Below, piece after piece: positions 24,665 through 32,823 of a stretch of DNA of 39,810 bases (within the stretch, counting starts at the first letter, position 1; each line of letters starts with the position of its first letter). Position numbers and translations under genes: made by a program. The DNA comes from Massilia niastensis DSM 21313 (GTDB lineage: Bacteria; Pseudomonadota; Gammaproteobacteria; Burkholderiales; Burkholderiaceae_D): NCBI RefSeq assembly GCF_000382345.1, contig NZ_KB908128.1, forward strand, positions 1-39,810. Direction: 5' to 3'. The notes below the pieces were generated by a model. That model saw only the letters and a program-made list of their open reading frames with translations, ran no database searches and was not told the DNA's origin.

Positions 24665-26347
24665 TTACGCCGGCTGCTTCTCTTCCCTCAGCGCGCGCCG
24701 CAGGATCTTGCCGACATTCGTCTTCGGCAGTTCGTCGCGGAATTCGATGTACTTCGGTTTCTTGTAGCCGGTGAACTGCTGCTTGCAGTAGTCCATCAAC
24801 TGCTCGGCAGTCAGGTTCGGGTCCTTGCGCACCACGAACACCTTCACCGCCTCGCCGGAATTCTCGTCCGGCACCCCGATCACCGCGCATTCGAGCACGC
24901 CCGGGTGCCCGGCGATCACGCCTTCCAGTTCGTTCGGATAGACATTGAAGCCCGACACCAGGATCATGTCCTTCTTGCGGTCCACGATCTTCACGTAGCC
25001 GTTTTCGTCCATCACGCCGACGTCGCCCGACTTGAAGAAGCCGTCCGGCGTCATGACCTTGGCCGTCTCGTCCGGACGGTTCCAGTAGCCCGCCATCACC
25101 TGCGGGCCGCGGATCGCGATCTCGCCGATCTGGCCCAGCGCCATCGGCTTGCCTTCGTCGTCCAGGATCGCGATGTCGGTCGACGGCACCGGCAGGCCGA
25201 TGGTGCCCGAGAATTCCTTGATGTCGGCGCGGTTGCAGGTCGCCACCGGCGAGGTCTCCGACAGGCCGTAGCCTTCGATGATGCTGGTGCCGGTGACCTG
25301 CTTCCACTTGTCGTTGACCGCCTTCTGCACCGCCATGCCGCCGCCGTTCGACACCCGCAGGCCCGAGAAATCGAGCTTGGCGAAATCGGGGTGGTTGACC
25401 AGCGCGTTGTACAGCGTGTTCACCGCCGGCAGCATGTTGATGCGGTACTTCGCCAGTTCCTTGATGAAGCCCGGGATGTCGCGCGGGTTCACGATCAGCA
25501 CGTTCAGCGCGCCGGTGCGCATGCCCCACATCGCGCAGGCCGTCAGCGCGAAGATGTGGTACAGCGGCAGCGCGCACACGATCACCGTCTGCTCGCCCGG
25601 GGCGATGCCGTTCATCGCCGGCCCGGACCAGGCTTCGGTCTGCAGCACGTTGGCGATCACGTTGCGGTGCGTGAGCGTGGCGCCCTTCGACACCCCGGTG
25701 GTGCCGCCGGTGTACTGCAGGAAGGCGACGTCGTCGGCCTTCAGCTGCGGCTTCGTGAACGGCATTTTCGCGCCCTGCGCCAGCGCGTCCTTGAAGCACA
25801 CCATGTTCGGCAGGGCGAAGTCCGGCACCATCTTCTTCACGTTGCGCACGACGAAGTTGACCAGCATGCCCTTCAGGCCGCCCAGCATCTCGCCCATGCT
25901 CGCCACCACCACGTGGCGCAGCGGGGTCTTGCCCATCACCTGCTGCACCGTGTGGGCGAAATTCTCCAGCACGATGATCGCTTCGCTGCCCGAGTCCTTG
26001 ATCTGGTGCTCGAGCTCGCGCGCGGTGTACAGCGGGTTGACGTTGACCACCGTGTAGCCGGCGCGCAGCACGGCCGCCAGCGCGATCGGATATTGCAGCA
26101 CGTTCGGCATCATGATCGCCACGCGCGCACCCGGCGCCATGCCGCGGCTCTGCAGCCAGGCGGCCAGTTTCTTCGAGTAGGCATCGAGCTCCCCGTACGT
26201 CAGGAACTTGTCCATGCAGACATAGGCATTCCGCTCGGCGTACTTACGGAAGGATTCTTCCAGCAAATGCACCAGCGAGCCATATTGATCTGGATTGATC
26301 TCCGCCGGCACGCCCGCGGGATACGATTTCAGCCAAATTTTGTCCAT
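24665..26347 (-). CDS. fadD: long-chain fatty-acid-CoA ligase, FadD paralogue 2
   Basis: This 560-residue paralogue of the preceding ligase has the same architecture: MDKIWLKSY N-terminus, AWLQSRGMAPGARVAIMMPN, P-loop YTGGTTGVSKGAT, GYGLSETSPVATCN, DGFFKSGDVGVMDENGYVKI, DRKKDMILVSGFNVYPNELE and LPKTNVGKILRRAL with the catalytic Lys. The ATG has GAGG upstream. The open frame continues 45 codons further, but that part is unlike FadD. Tandem, similar but clearly non-identical ligases suggest an old duplication with different chain-length or expression range, as in E. coli fadD/fadK or Pseudomonas fadD1/fadD2. That division of labour is inference. The 164-bp region upstream has no recognised operator. 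Confidence 0.94.
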   Translation of the reverse strand: MDKIWLKSYPAGVPAEINPDQYGSLVHLLEESFRKYAERNAYVCMDKFLTYGELDAYSKKLAAWLQSRGMAPGARVAIMMPNVLQYPIALAAVLRAGYTVVNVNPLYTARELEHQIKDSGSEAIIVLENFAHTVQQVMGKTPLRHVVVASMGEMLGGLKGMLVNFVVRNVKKMVPDFALPNMVCFKDALAQGAKMPFTKPQLKADDVAFLQYTGGTTGVSKGATLTHRNVIANVLQTEAWSGPAMNGIAPGEQTVIVCALPLYHIFALTACAMWGMRTGALNVLIVNPRDIPGFIKELAKYRINMLPAVNTLYNALVNHPDFAKLDFSGLRVSNGGGMAVQKAVNDKWKQVTGTSIIEGYGLSETSPVATCNRADIKEFSGTIGLPVPSTDIAILDDEGKPMALGQIGEIAIRGPQVMAGYWNRPDETAKVMTPDGFFKSGDVGVMDENGYVKIVDRKKDMILVSGFNVYPNELEGVIAGHPGVLECAVIGVPDENSGEAVKVFVVRKDPNLTAEQLMDYCKQQFTGYKKPKYIEFRDELPKTNVGKILRRALREEKQPA

Positions 26348-26511
26348 CGATGCCTCTGTCTCGAAATAGTTATCGTTCTGGTCGAGCGTCCTGGCGGTAT
26401 GCTGCTGGCGCGCAGGCGCGCGAAGCGCATGCCTTTGGGTATAGCTGATTGTGATGCTATCGGGCAGTGCTTCTGCGCGCAAGCGCTTTTGGGGCGATTG
26501 GAACGCCTCCT

Positions 26512-27627
26512 CTACCTCGCGCCGCCGATGCTGCGCTGCACCACCATCGGCGCCGGCGTGACGGTCGCGCCAAGGCTCTTCAGCACCCGGTGGCGGTCCG
26601 CCTTGTCGAGCCTGGCAAGCTGGTTGACGGACTTGTAGAAGCCGTTCCAGGTTCTTTCGCGGCGCAGCAAAGCGCGAAAGGCCGGCACGAAATCGTTATA
26701 GGTCGCGATCGAGGCCAGGTGGGCGTTCGACAGCGGTTCGGCAAAGAAGCGGTCGTAGCCGGCGTAGCCGCCCCAGCTGGCCTTGAGCACCTGGTAGTCG
26801 TCCTTCAGGGCGAGGAACAGGCGCGCCTTGGTGGCGCGCTTCTCGCCGGCCGGCGCCATGCTCTTGTAGGTACGGTCCAGCTCGCCACGGTACTTCAGCA
26901 GCAGCGCCAGGAAGTCCTTCTTGCGCGCCGTGTAGCGGCCATATGCCTCGCGCATGAGCGGATTGCCGAAGCGCTCCAGCCAGCCTTCCACGCCCGCCTC
27001 CTCGACCGCGCTGGCGAAGGATTCGTTGAACTGCGAATCGCCCGGCACGTAGGCGACCTGGTGCGCCAGCTCGTGGAAGATCAGGCGCGCCAGCTCGGCG
27101 TCCGGATAGTTGATGAAGGTCGATATCAGGGGGTCGCTGAACCAGCCCAGGGTCGAGTAGGCGCTCACGCCGCCGACTTCGACGTCATGTCCCTTGGTGC
27201 GCAGTTCCCTGGCGTAGGCCTGCGCGTCCGCCTTGCTGTAGTAGCCGCGGTAGTTCACGCAGCCGGCCACCGGGAAGCACCACTGCATCGGCTTGAGCGA
27301 CAGCTCGGGCGTGGCCACCACGTTCCACAGCACGTAGGGACGCCCCACGTGCGTGTAGTTCGTGTAGCTGCCGTTGTCCGGCAGGCGCATCTCCTGGATC
27401 GCATAGCGGCGGATCTGGCGCGCCGTCTCGAGGCGGTGGCGCAGCTTGGCGTTGGTGTTGGGATCGGCGATCCAGTCGTCGATCGGGCGTGAGTCGCTCA
27501 GCAGTTCGAGCTGGCCCTGGGCGGCCTGGGAGTAATAGTTGAGGGTGGAGCAGCTGGACAGCATGGCCGCCGCTGCTGCGGCGACCAACAGGGGCCGGAC
27601 GGCCTTGGCGAATCGGTACGGTTTCAT
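26512..27627 (-). CDS. COG4324-type predicted aminopeptidase (zinc lipoprotein)
   Basis: This 371-residue lipoprotein has a signal peptide and lipobox LSSC (residues 23-26, Cys26 being the lipidated residue) and is probably anchored to the inner face of the outer membrane. A gluzincin-type site is clear: HELAHQ (His185, Glu186, His189) followed by NESFASAVEE, with Glu202 as probable third zinc ligand. The family is annotated as putative aminopeptidase, without firm biochemical evidence that I know of. The start overlaps the stop of the upstream molybdopterin oxidoreductase gene (ATGA), so translation is coupled. The ORF runs further 5' but only inside that gene. Downstream, 164 bp separate it from the fadD start region. 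Confidence 0.88.
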   Translation of the reverse strand: MKPYRFAKAVRPLLVAAAAAAMLSSCSTLNYYSQAAQGQLELLSDSRPIDDWIADPNTNAKLRHRLETARQIRRYAIQEMRLPDNGSYTNYTHVGRPYVLWNVVATPELSLKPMQWCFPVAGCVNYRGYYSKADAQAYARELRTKGHDVEVGGVSAYSTLGWFSDPLISTFINYPDAELARLIFHELAHQVAYVPGDSQFNESFASAVEEAGVEGWLERFGNPLMREAYGRYTARKKDFLALLLKYRGELDRTYKSMAPAGEKRATKARLFLALKDDYQVLKASWGGYAGYDRFFAEPLSNAHLASIATYNDFVPAFRALLRRERTWNGFYKSVNQLARLDKADRHRVLKSLGATVTPAPMVVQRSIGGAR

Positions 27628-29717
27628 CTCGGGTCGGGCGGTGCGGCCTGTTCGACCTGCACCAGGGTATCGTAGAAAGTGGGCGCCCTGCCCATGTCGG
27701 TCAGACGCTGACTGGTGACTTCGTTGGCGTTCTTGCCGTCCGTGGATAGTTTCTTCCACCAGACGGACAAGCCCACCACCAGCCCCGGACGCGCCTTGTC
27801 GGTCACACGTGCACGGGCGACGAACGAGCCGCGATCGTTGAAAATGCGCGCCATCCCGCCGTGCGCGATGCCGCGTGCGGCGGCATCGATCGGGTGGATG
27901 TCGAGGTGCGGCTCGCCCTCGGTTGCGCGCAGGCTCTGTACATTGACAAAGCTTGAGTTGAGGAAGTTCCGTGCCGGTGGCGAGATCATCGCCAGCGGAT
28001 ACTTGCGGGCCAGTTCCGGGTTGGAAGCGACCGATTCATACGGAGCGATATAGGTCGGGACCGGATCGAGCCCGTCCGCCGCCATGCTGCTCGAATAAAA
28101 TTCGCACTTGCCCGACGGGGTCGGGAAGCCGCCCTCGGCGAATGGCGCCGCGGGCATGTTCAGTTTCTGCCAGCCCTTGCGCTTGAGCGATTCCCAGTCG
28201 AAGTGGATCGCGCGCGTATCCTGCGCATTGAAGGCCTGGGCGGCGATCTCGTCGTCGCTCTCCTGGAAGCAGGGGTCGTCGAAACCCATGCGCGCCGCCA
28301 GCAGGCGGAAGAATTCGGTGTTCGGCTTCGATTCGCCCACCGGTGCGATGGCCGCGTTATTCGCCATCATGTACAGGTGGCCATAGGCCAGGTGGGCATC
28401 GACGTGTTCGAGCTGGGTCGTGGCCGGCAGCAGGATGTCGGCGTAGTCGGCGCTGTCGGTGCGGAAGTGCTCGAGCACGACGGTGAACAGGTCTTCGCGC
28501 TCGAAGCCCTGCTGCACCTTGCGCGAATCCGGCGCGATCGCCAGCGGGTTCGCGTTGTACACGATCACGGCCTCGATCCGCGGGCCGAAGTCGGGCGAGG
28601 CTTGCTTGAGCAGGTCGTCGCCGATGGTGGTCATGTTGATGGTGCGCGGCTTGCGTCCGTCCAGCAGGTCCGGGCGCTGCAGCGCCGGGCGGTTGGCCGG
28701 GAACGAGGCCGAGGTCGAGAGCTGGATGCCGCCAGCCGGGTGGCGCCAGGCGCCGACCAGGGCCGGCAGGCAGGCGACGTTACGCACCGACATGCCGCCG
28801 CCGCGCACGCGCTGCAGGCCGTAGTTGACGCGGATCGCCACCGGCTCGCCCCGCTTCGCGGTCTGGCCATACAGGCGCGCCAGTTCCACCACTTCCCCGA
28901 CCGTGATGCCGCAGGTCTCGGCGCTGCGTTCCGGCGTCCATTCCAGGGCGCGCGCCTTCAGTTCCTCGTAGCCGAGCGTGTATTTCTCGACGTAGTCGTG
29001 GTCGATCAGGTCTTCCTTGATCAGCACATGCATCATGCCCAGCGCCAGCGCGGCGTCGGTGCCCGGCAGCAGCGCGATATGCTGGTGGCATTTCTCGGCC
29101 GTCAGCGAGCGGTAGGGATCGATCGCGATCAGCCTGGCGCCGCGGCGCTTGGCTTCCTGCGCGCGCATCCAGAAATGCAGGTTCGAAGCAATCGGATTGC
29201 CGCCCCAGATCAGGATCAGCTTGGCGTCCTGGAATTCCTCGATGTCGGTGCCGATCGAGCCGCCGATCGTGTACTTGTAGCCGGTCGCGCCGGCCGTGGC
29301 GCAAATGGTGCGGTCGAGCAGGGAGGCGCCCAGCTTGTTGAAGAAACGCATTGCCATCGACTCGCCCTGCACCAGTCCCATGGTGCCGCAATAGCTGTAC
29401 GGCAAGATGGCCTGCGGGTTGCGTGCGGCAATGTCCTTCAGGCGGGTAGCGATCTCGTCCAATGCCTGGTCCCAGGTGATGCGTTCGAATTTGCCCTCGC
29501 CCTTGCGGCCGACGCGGCGCATCGGGGTCAGCAGGCGGTCCGGGTGATAGGTGCGCTCGACATAGCGCGACACCTTGGTGCACAGCACCCCAGCCGTGGT
29601 CGGATGCTCCGGATCGCCCCGCACTTCGGTCGCCACGCCCTTGTCGACGGTGACGAGCAAGGCGCAGGTATCGGGGCAATCGTGGGGGCAGGTCGCACGG
29701 ACTTGGGTAGTGGTCAT
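27624..29717 (-). CDS. molybdopterin-dependent oxidoreductase (DMSO reductase superfamily, cytoplasmic)
   Basis: This 697-residue enzyme binds a molybdenum bis-MGD cofactor. The N-terminus has a complete [4Fe-4S] site (Cys10, Cys14, Cys18, Cys46; CPHDCPDTC ... GVLC). Domains then follow the usual order: KFERITWDQALDEIATRL, SYCGTMGLVQGESMAMRF, LLDRTICATAGATGYKYTIG (Cys137 is a possible Mo ligand or lies near it), LILIWGGNPIASN, IAIDPYRSLTAEKC, NPLAIAPDS, and a C-terminal MGD-binding domain with SPPARNFLNSSF. No Tat signal is present, so it works in the cytoplasm. It lacks the length of NuoG- or FdhA-type proteins and any ferredoxin or membrane partner gene nearby. The donor, acceptor and substrate are unknown. 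It is divergent from the M20D gene, with only a weak ribosome-binding site (AAAAAG). Confidence 0.92.
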   Translation of the reverse strand: MTTTQVRATCPHDCPDTCALLVTVDKGVATEVRGDPEHPTTAGVLCTKVSRYVERTYHPDRLLTPMRRVGRKGEGKFERITWDQALDEIATRLKDIAARNPQAILPYSYCGTMGLVQGESMAMRFFNKLGASLLDRTICATAGATGYKYTIGGSIGTDIEEFQDAKLILIWGGNPIASNLHFWMRAQEAKRRGARLIAIDPYRSLTAEKCHQHIALLPGTDAALALGMMHVLIKEDLIDHDYVEKYTLGYEELKARALEWTPERSAETCGITVGEVVELARLYGQTAKRGEPVAIRVNYGLQRVRGGGMSVRNVACLPALVGAWRHPAGGIQLSTSASFPANRPALQRPDLLDGRKPRTINMTTIGDDLLKQASPDFGPRIEAVIVYNANPLAIAPDSRKVQQGFEREDLFTVVLEHFRTDSADYADILLPATTQLEHVDAHLAYGHLYMMANNAAIAPVGESKPNTEFFRLLAARMGFDDPCFQESDDEIAAQAFNAQDTRAIHFDWESLKRKGWQKLNMPAAPFAEGGFPTPSGKCEFYSSSMAADGLDPVPTYIAPYESVASNPELARKYPLAMISPPARNFLNSSFVNVQSLRATEGEPHLDIHPIDAAARGIAHGGMARIFNDRGSFVARARVTDKARPGLVVGLSVWWKKLSTDGKNANEVTSQRLTDMGRAPTFYDTLVQVEQAAPPDPR

Positions 29718-29806
29718 CTTTTTATTAAAAAACTTCGTAAAACCAATACTTTATACGATTCCTGCGCAGCCGGGACCCCCACTGGCTAAGTCTGTTTGAG
29801 GCAGGC

Positions 29807-29869
29807 TACAATAGTTCAAAACGTGCAATGCAAGCATGCCAAGAGCGTGCATTGCAGGCACGCCACGAC
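29807..29869 (+). promoter_or_regulatory. Promoter -10 and 24-nt tandem repeat upstream of the M20D gene
   Basis: A good -10 element TACAAT (29807-29812) is followed by two copies of a 24-nt unit, 29822-29845 and 29846-29869, identical at 19 of 24 positions (CGTGCAATGCAAGCA... and CGTGCATTGCAGGCA...). Because the unit is itself partly symmetric, the copies also form an inverted repeat, TGCAATGCA/TGCATTGCA. This looks like a two-site operator just downstream of the transcription start. Confidence 0.45.
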
Positions 29870-29882
29870 TACGGAGACCCCA

Positions 29883-31076
29883 ATGAAATTAATGGAACCC
29901 ATCCTCGCTTTCCAGACAGAATTACAGGCCATCCGGCGCGACCTGCATGCCCATCCGGAACTGAGCTATGAAGAACACCGGACCGCCGACATGGTGGCCG
30001 AGCGCCTGACGGCCTGGGGCATTCCGATCGTGCGCGGCCTCGGCCTCACCGGCGTGGTCGGCATCATCAAGAGCGGCACCTCGCAGCGCGCGATCGGCCT
30101 GCGCGCCGACATGGACGCGCTGCCGATGCAGGAACTGAACGGTTTCGACCACGCTTCGCGCCACCCGGGCAAGATGCACGCCTGCGGCCACGACGGCCAC
30201 ACGGCGATGCTGCTGGGCGCGGCGCACTACCTGTCGCAGCACCGCAACTTCGACGGCACCGTGTACGTGATTTTCCAGCCGGCCGAGGAAGGCGGCGGCG
30301 GCGCCCGGCGCATGATGGACGACGGCCTGTTCGAACAGTTCCCGATGGAAGCGGTATACGGCATGCACAACTGGCCGGGGATTCCCGAAGGCAGTTTCGG
30401 CGTCGTGGCAGGGCCGATGATGGCGTCCAGCAACGAGTTCCACGTGGTGGTGCGCGGCAAGGGCGCGCACGCGGCCCAGCCGCACCGCGGCATCGACCCG
30501 GTGATGGTGGCGGTGCAGATCGCCCAGGGCTGGCAGACCATCGTTTCGCGCGAAAAGAACCCGCTGGAAACGGCAGTGCTGTCGATCACCCAGATCCACG
30601 CCGGCAGCGCCACCAACATCATCCCGGACGAAGCGGTGCTGGTCGGCACCGTGCGCACCTTCACCACCGGGGTGCTCGACCTGATCGAGCGCCGCATGAA
30701 CGAGATGGCGAGCGGCATCGCCGCCGGCTTCGGCGCGAGCATCGAGTTCGACTTCAAGCGCAACTATCCGCCGCTGGTGAACCATCCGGAACAGACCGCG
30801 TTCGCGGTCGAGGCCATGCGCGCCGTGGTGGGCGCGGAGCGGGTCGACGCCAATGTCGAGCCGACCATGGGCGCGGAGGATTTCGCCTTCATGCTGCAGG
30901 CCAAGCCGGGCTGCTATGTGTTCATCGGCAATGGCGAAGGCGCGCACCGTGCGGGCGGGCATGGGCTCGGCCCCTGCCAGCTGCACAATGCCAGCTATGA
31001 CTTCAACGACAACCTGCTGCCGATCGGCGCCAGCTACTGGGTGCGGCTGGCGGAGATGAGTTTGCCGAAGGTTTAA
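29883..31076 (+). CDS. M20D amidohydrolase (hippurate hydrolase / aminoacylase-like)
   Basis: This 397-residue cytoplasmic metallo-amidohydrolase of family M20D (HipO, IAA-amino-acid hydrolase, N-acyl-L-amino-acid amidohydrolase) has no signal peptide. Visible motifs are LHAHPELSYEE at residues 21-31, GLRADMDALPM, the metal motif HACGHDGHTAMLLGAA with Cys101 and the His residues at 103 and 106, FQPAEEGGGGA with the catalytic Glu pair at 135-136, GMHNWP, and TMGAEDFAFML near the C-terminus. It likely removes acyl groups such as benzoyl or acetyl from amino acids. The ATG has GGAGA upstream, and another ATG three codons later is possible. Its stop overlaps the convergent reductase gene stop (shared TTAA). 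Confidence 0.92.
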   Translation: MKLMEPILAFQTELQAIRRDLHAHPELSYEEHRTADMVAERLTAWGIPIVRGLGLTGVVGIIKSGTSQRAIGLRADMDALPMQELNGFDHASRHPGKMHACGHDGHTAMLLGAAHYLSQHRNFDGTVYVIFQPAEEGGGGARRMMDDGLFEQFPMEAVYGMHNWPGIPEGSFGVVAGPMMASSNEFHVVVRGKGAHAAQPHRGIDPVMVAVQIAQGWQTIVSREKNPLETAVLSITQIHAGSATNIIPDEAVLVGTVRTFTTGVLDLIERRMNEMASGIAAGFGASIEFDFKRNYPPLVNHPEQTAFAVEAMRAVVGAERVDANVEPTMGAEDFAFMLQAKPGCYVFIGNGEGAHRAGGHGLGPCQLHNASYDFNDNLLPIGASYWVRLAEMSLPKV

Positions 31077-31972
31077 GGCAGCTGATCCGGCGCGTCGCCC
31101 AGCCGCAGGCCGGGATTCTGGCGCTCCAGCGCCAGCAGCGCCGCCGCGTGGTCGGCGCTCGGCAGCTCGGCCGCGATGGATTCGTACTGCCGCGTGACCA
31201 GCTCGGTCACCGGCAGCGCCAGCCCGGCCCCCGCGGCGGCGGCCAGGATATTGTGCTGATCCTTCAGCTGGCTTTTGACCTGTCCGCCGGGGATGAAGTT
31301 CCGGTCCAGCATGCGCTGCCCGTGCACCTCGAGGATGCGGCTGCCGGCAAATCCTCCGCGGATCGCCTCGCGCACCGCAACCGGGTCGGCGCCCGCCGCC
31401 TGGGCCAGCAGCAGGGCTTCGGCCACCACGTTCAGGGTCGCGCCCACGATCAGCTGGTTGCACAGCTTGGCCACCTGGCCGCTGCCGGCCGGGCCCACCA
31501 GGCGCGGCGTGCCCAGCGCGCCCAGGAACGGCGCGGCCTGGTCGAAGTCGGCCTGGGCGCCGCCCGCCATGATCGCCAGTTGCCCGCTTTCCGCCCCGCC
31601 CACGCCGCCCGAGACGGGGGCGTCGAGGAAGCGGCAGCCGTGCGCCGCCAGCTTCGCATGGAAGGCCAGGGCCTCGTCCTGGCGGGTCGAGCTCATGTCG
31701 ATCCACAGCGTGCCCGGCGCCAGCGCGGGCAGCGCCGCCTCGATCAAGCCGCCCACCACCGGTCCGGCTTCCAGGATCGAGATCACCAGCTGCGCGCCGG
31801 CCACGGCGCCGGCCAGGTCGGCATGCGGCTCGGCGCCCACGGCGCCCAGGGCCTGCGCCTTGGCGAAAGTGCGGTTCCAGGCGCGCACCGTGTGGCCGGC
31901 CTGGGCCAGCCGGGTCGCCATCGGACGGCCCATCAGGCCGATGCCCAGGAATGCGATCGTGACAGCGCTCAT
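31073..31972 (-). CDS. 3-hydroxyisobutyrate dehydrogenase-family reductase (GlxR/GarR-like)
   Basis: This 299-residue beta-hydroxyacid dehydrogenase has an N-terminal Rossmann domain with FLGIGLMGRPMATRLAQAGH at residues 7-26, followed by WNRTFAKAQ. The substrate-binding DAPVSGGVGGAESGQL block lies near residue 118. GSGQVAKLCNQLIVGATLNVVAEALLL carries the catalytic Lys and conserved Asn near residue 165-170. Family reactions include tartronate semialdehyde, 3-hydroxyisobutyrate and related 3-hydroxyacids with NAD(P)H. Which one applies here cannot be decided. The ATG is supported by AAGGGA. The SUFU-domain gene lies 10 bp upstream on the same strand, so the two form an operon. The final codons meet the M20D gene tail to tail. 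Confidence 0.92.
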   Translation of the reverse strand: MSAVTIAFLGIGLMGRPMATRLAQAGHTVRAWNRTFAKAQALGAVGAEPHADLAGAVAGAQLVISILEAGPVVGGLIEAALPALAPGTLWIDMSSTRQDEALAFHAKLAAHGCRFLDAPVSGGVGGAESGQLAIMAGGAQADFDQAAPFLGALGTPRLVGPAGSGQVAKLCNQLIVGATLNVVAEALLLAQAAGADPVAVREAIRGGFAGSRILEVHGQRMLDRNFIPGGQVKSQLKDQHNILAAAAGAGLALPVTELVTRQYESIAAELPSADHAAALLALERQNPGLRLGDAPDQLP

Positions 31973-31982
31973 GATCGTTCCC

Positions 31983-32681
31983 TTAGAACAGGCCGAGGAA
32001 CTTCTTGGCCGTATTCTTGCGCTCGGGCACGACCACGTCGGTGACATCGTGGTCGTTGAACTTGTCCAGCAGTTCCGGGAAGCCGCGGCGGCGCACCAGG
32101 TCCAGTTCTTCCTGGTACAGCGGCACGACGCAATGGAAATACACATCCTTGCCGTCCACGTTCACCGAGTGGAAGGGTTCGGGCGCGGACACCGGCGGCA
32201 GCAGGATGGCGCCGCGGAACTTCACCGCCGGGGTATACGGCTTGGCCGGGCTGCCGTTCGGCACCGTGTGGCCGAGGCCGAGCCAGGTGTCGTGCCTGTT
32301 CGGGTAATGCGCAAGATGGCGCAGCAGCGCCACCGGCCAGTACCAGCGCTCGTCCTTGACCGACTCCTCGTCGAGCTTCCAGTCCGGCGGCAGCGACATC
32401 ATCAGCTCGGCATAGGCCGGGGCGCCCTCGGGCGCCTTCATGGCCTGCTTGCTCATGCCGGACGTCACCAGGCGCAGGAAGGGATAGTTCGGACCCGGTG
32501 CGATCACGTGGATGTCGACCTGGACCGGATCGCTTTCCGTCTCATGGAAGAACAGGACAGGCGCGCCGAGGTGGGCGGCAATGTGCTCGGCGACCGGGTC
32601 GTGCGGCAGCACGGCAGCCTCGGTCTGGCGCTGCATGGGGGCGGCGAGCGGATACAGCGGAGTATTGGTTGGTTCGACCAT
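31983..32681 (-). CDS. Suppressor-of-fused (SUFU) domain protein
   Basis: This 232-residue protein is nearly all one SUFU-like domain. Recognisable parts are VLFFHETESDPVQVDIHVIAP at about residues 43-63, PFLRLVTSGMSKQAM, ERWYWPVALLRHLAHYPNRH, DTWLGLGHTVPNG, and FHCVVPLYQEELDLVRRRGFPELLDKF near the C-terminus. In animals the domain binds Gli transcription factors. In bacteria its role is unproved and some copies are predicted immunity proteins next to polymorphic toxins. No toxin gene is nearby, and this copy sits in an apparent operon with a beta-hydroxyacid dehydrogenase. The start has no visible Shine-Dalgarno sequence, and an internal ATG at residue 16 is an alternative. Confidence 0.85.
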   Translation of the reverse strand: MVEPTNTPLYPLAAPMQRQTEAAVLPHDPVAEHIAAHLGAPVLFFHETESDPVQVDIHVIAPGPNYPFLRLVTSGMSKQAMKAPEGAPAYAELMMSLPPDWKLDEESVKDERWYWPVALLRHLAHYPNRHDTWLGLGHTVPNGSPAKPYTPAVKFRGAILLPPVSAPEPFHSVNVDGKDVYFHCVVPLYQEELDLVRRRGFPELLDKFNDHDVTDVVVPERKNTAKKFLGLF

Positions 32682-32823
32682 TGTTTTTTATGTCATTCAA
32701 ACTGTTGCGGCGGGCGCCTATCATACCTTCGTCGCATAACAAGGTGGCCGCCAGCAGGGTATTGTTCGCACTTGTACAATATCGCATTGCACTATATTTA
32801 CGCTCCTCTTTCGAAAGAAAAAT

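Noticed and set aside
22885..26638. Two very long plus-strand frames opposite the fadD genes
   Set aside because: They mirror each other only because the ligases are paralogues. Their composition is antisense-like and no start signals or domains are present.
29922..31706. 594-codon minus-strand frame across the M20D and reductase genes
   Set aside because: It spans the 3' junction of two well-recognised genes and has no recognisable domain.
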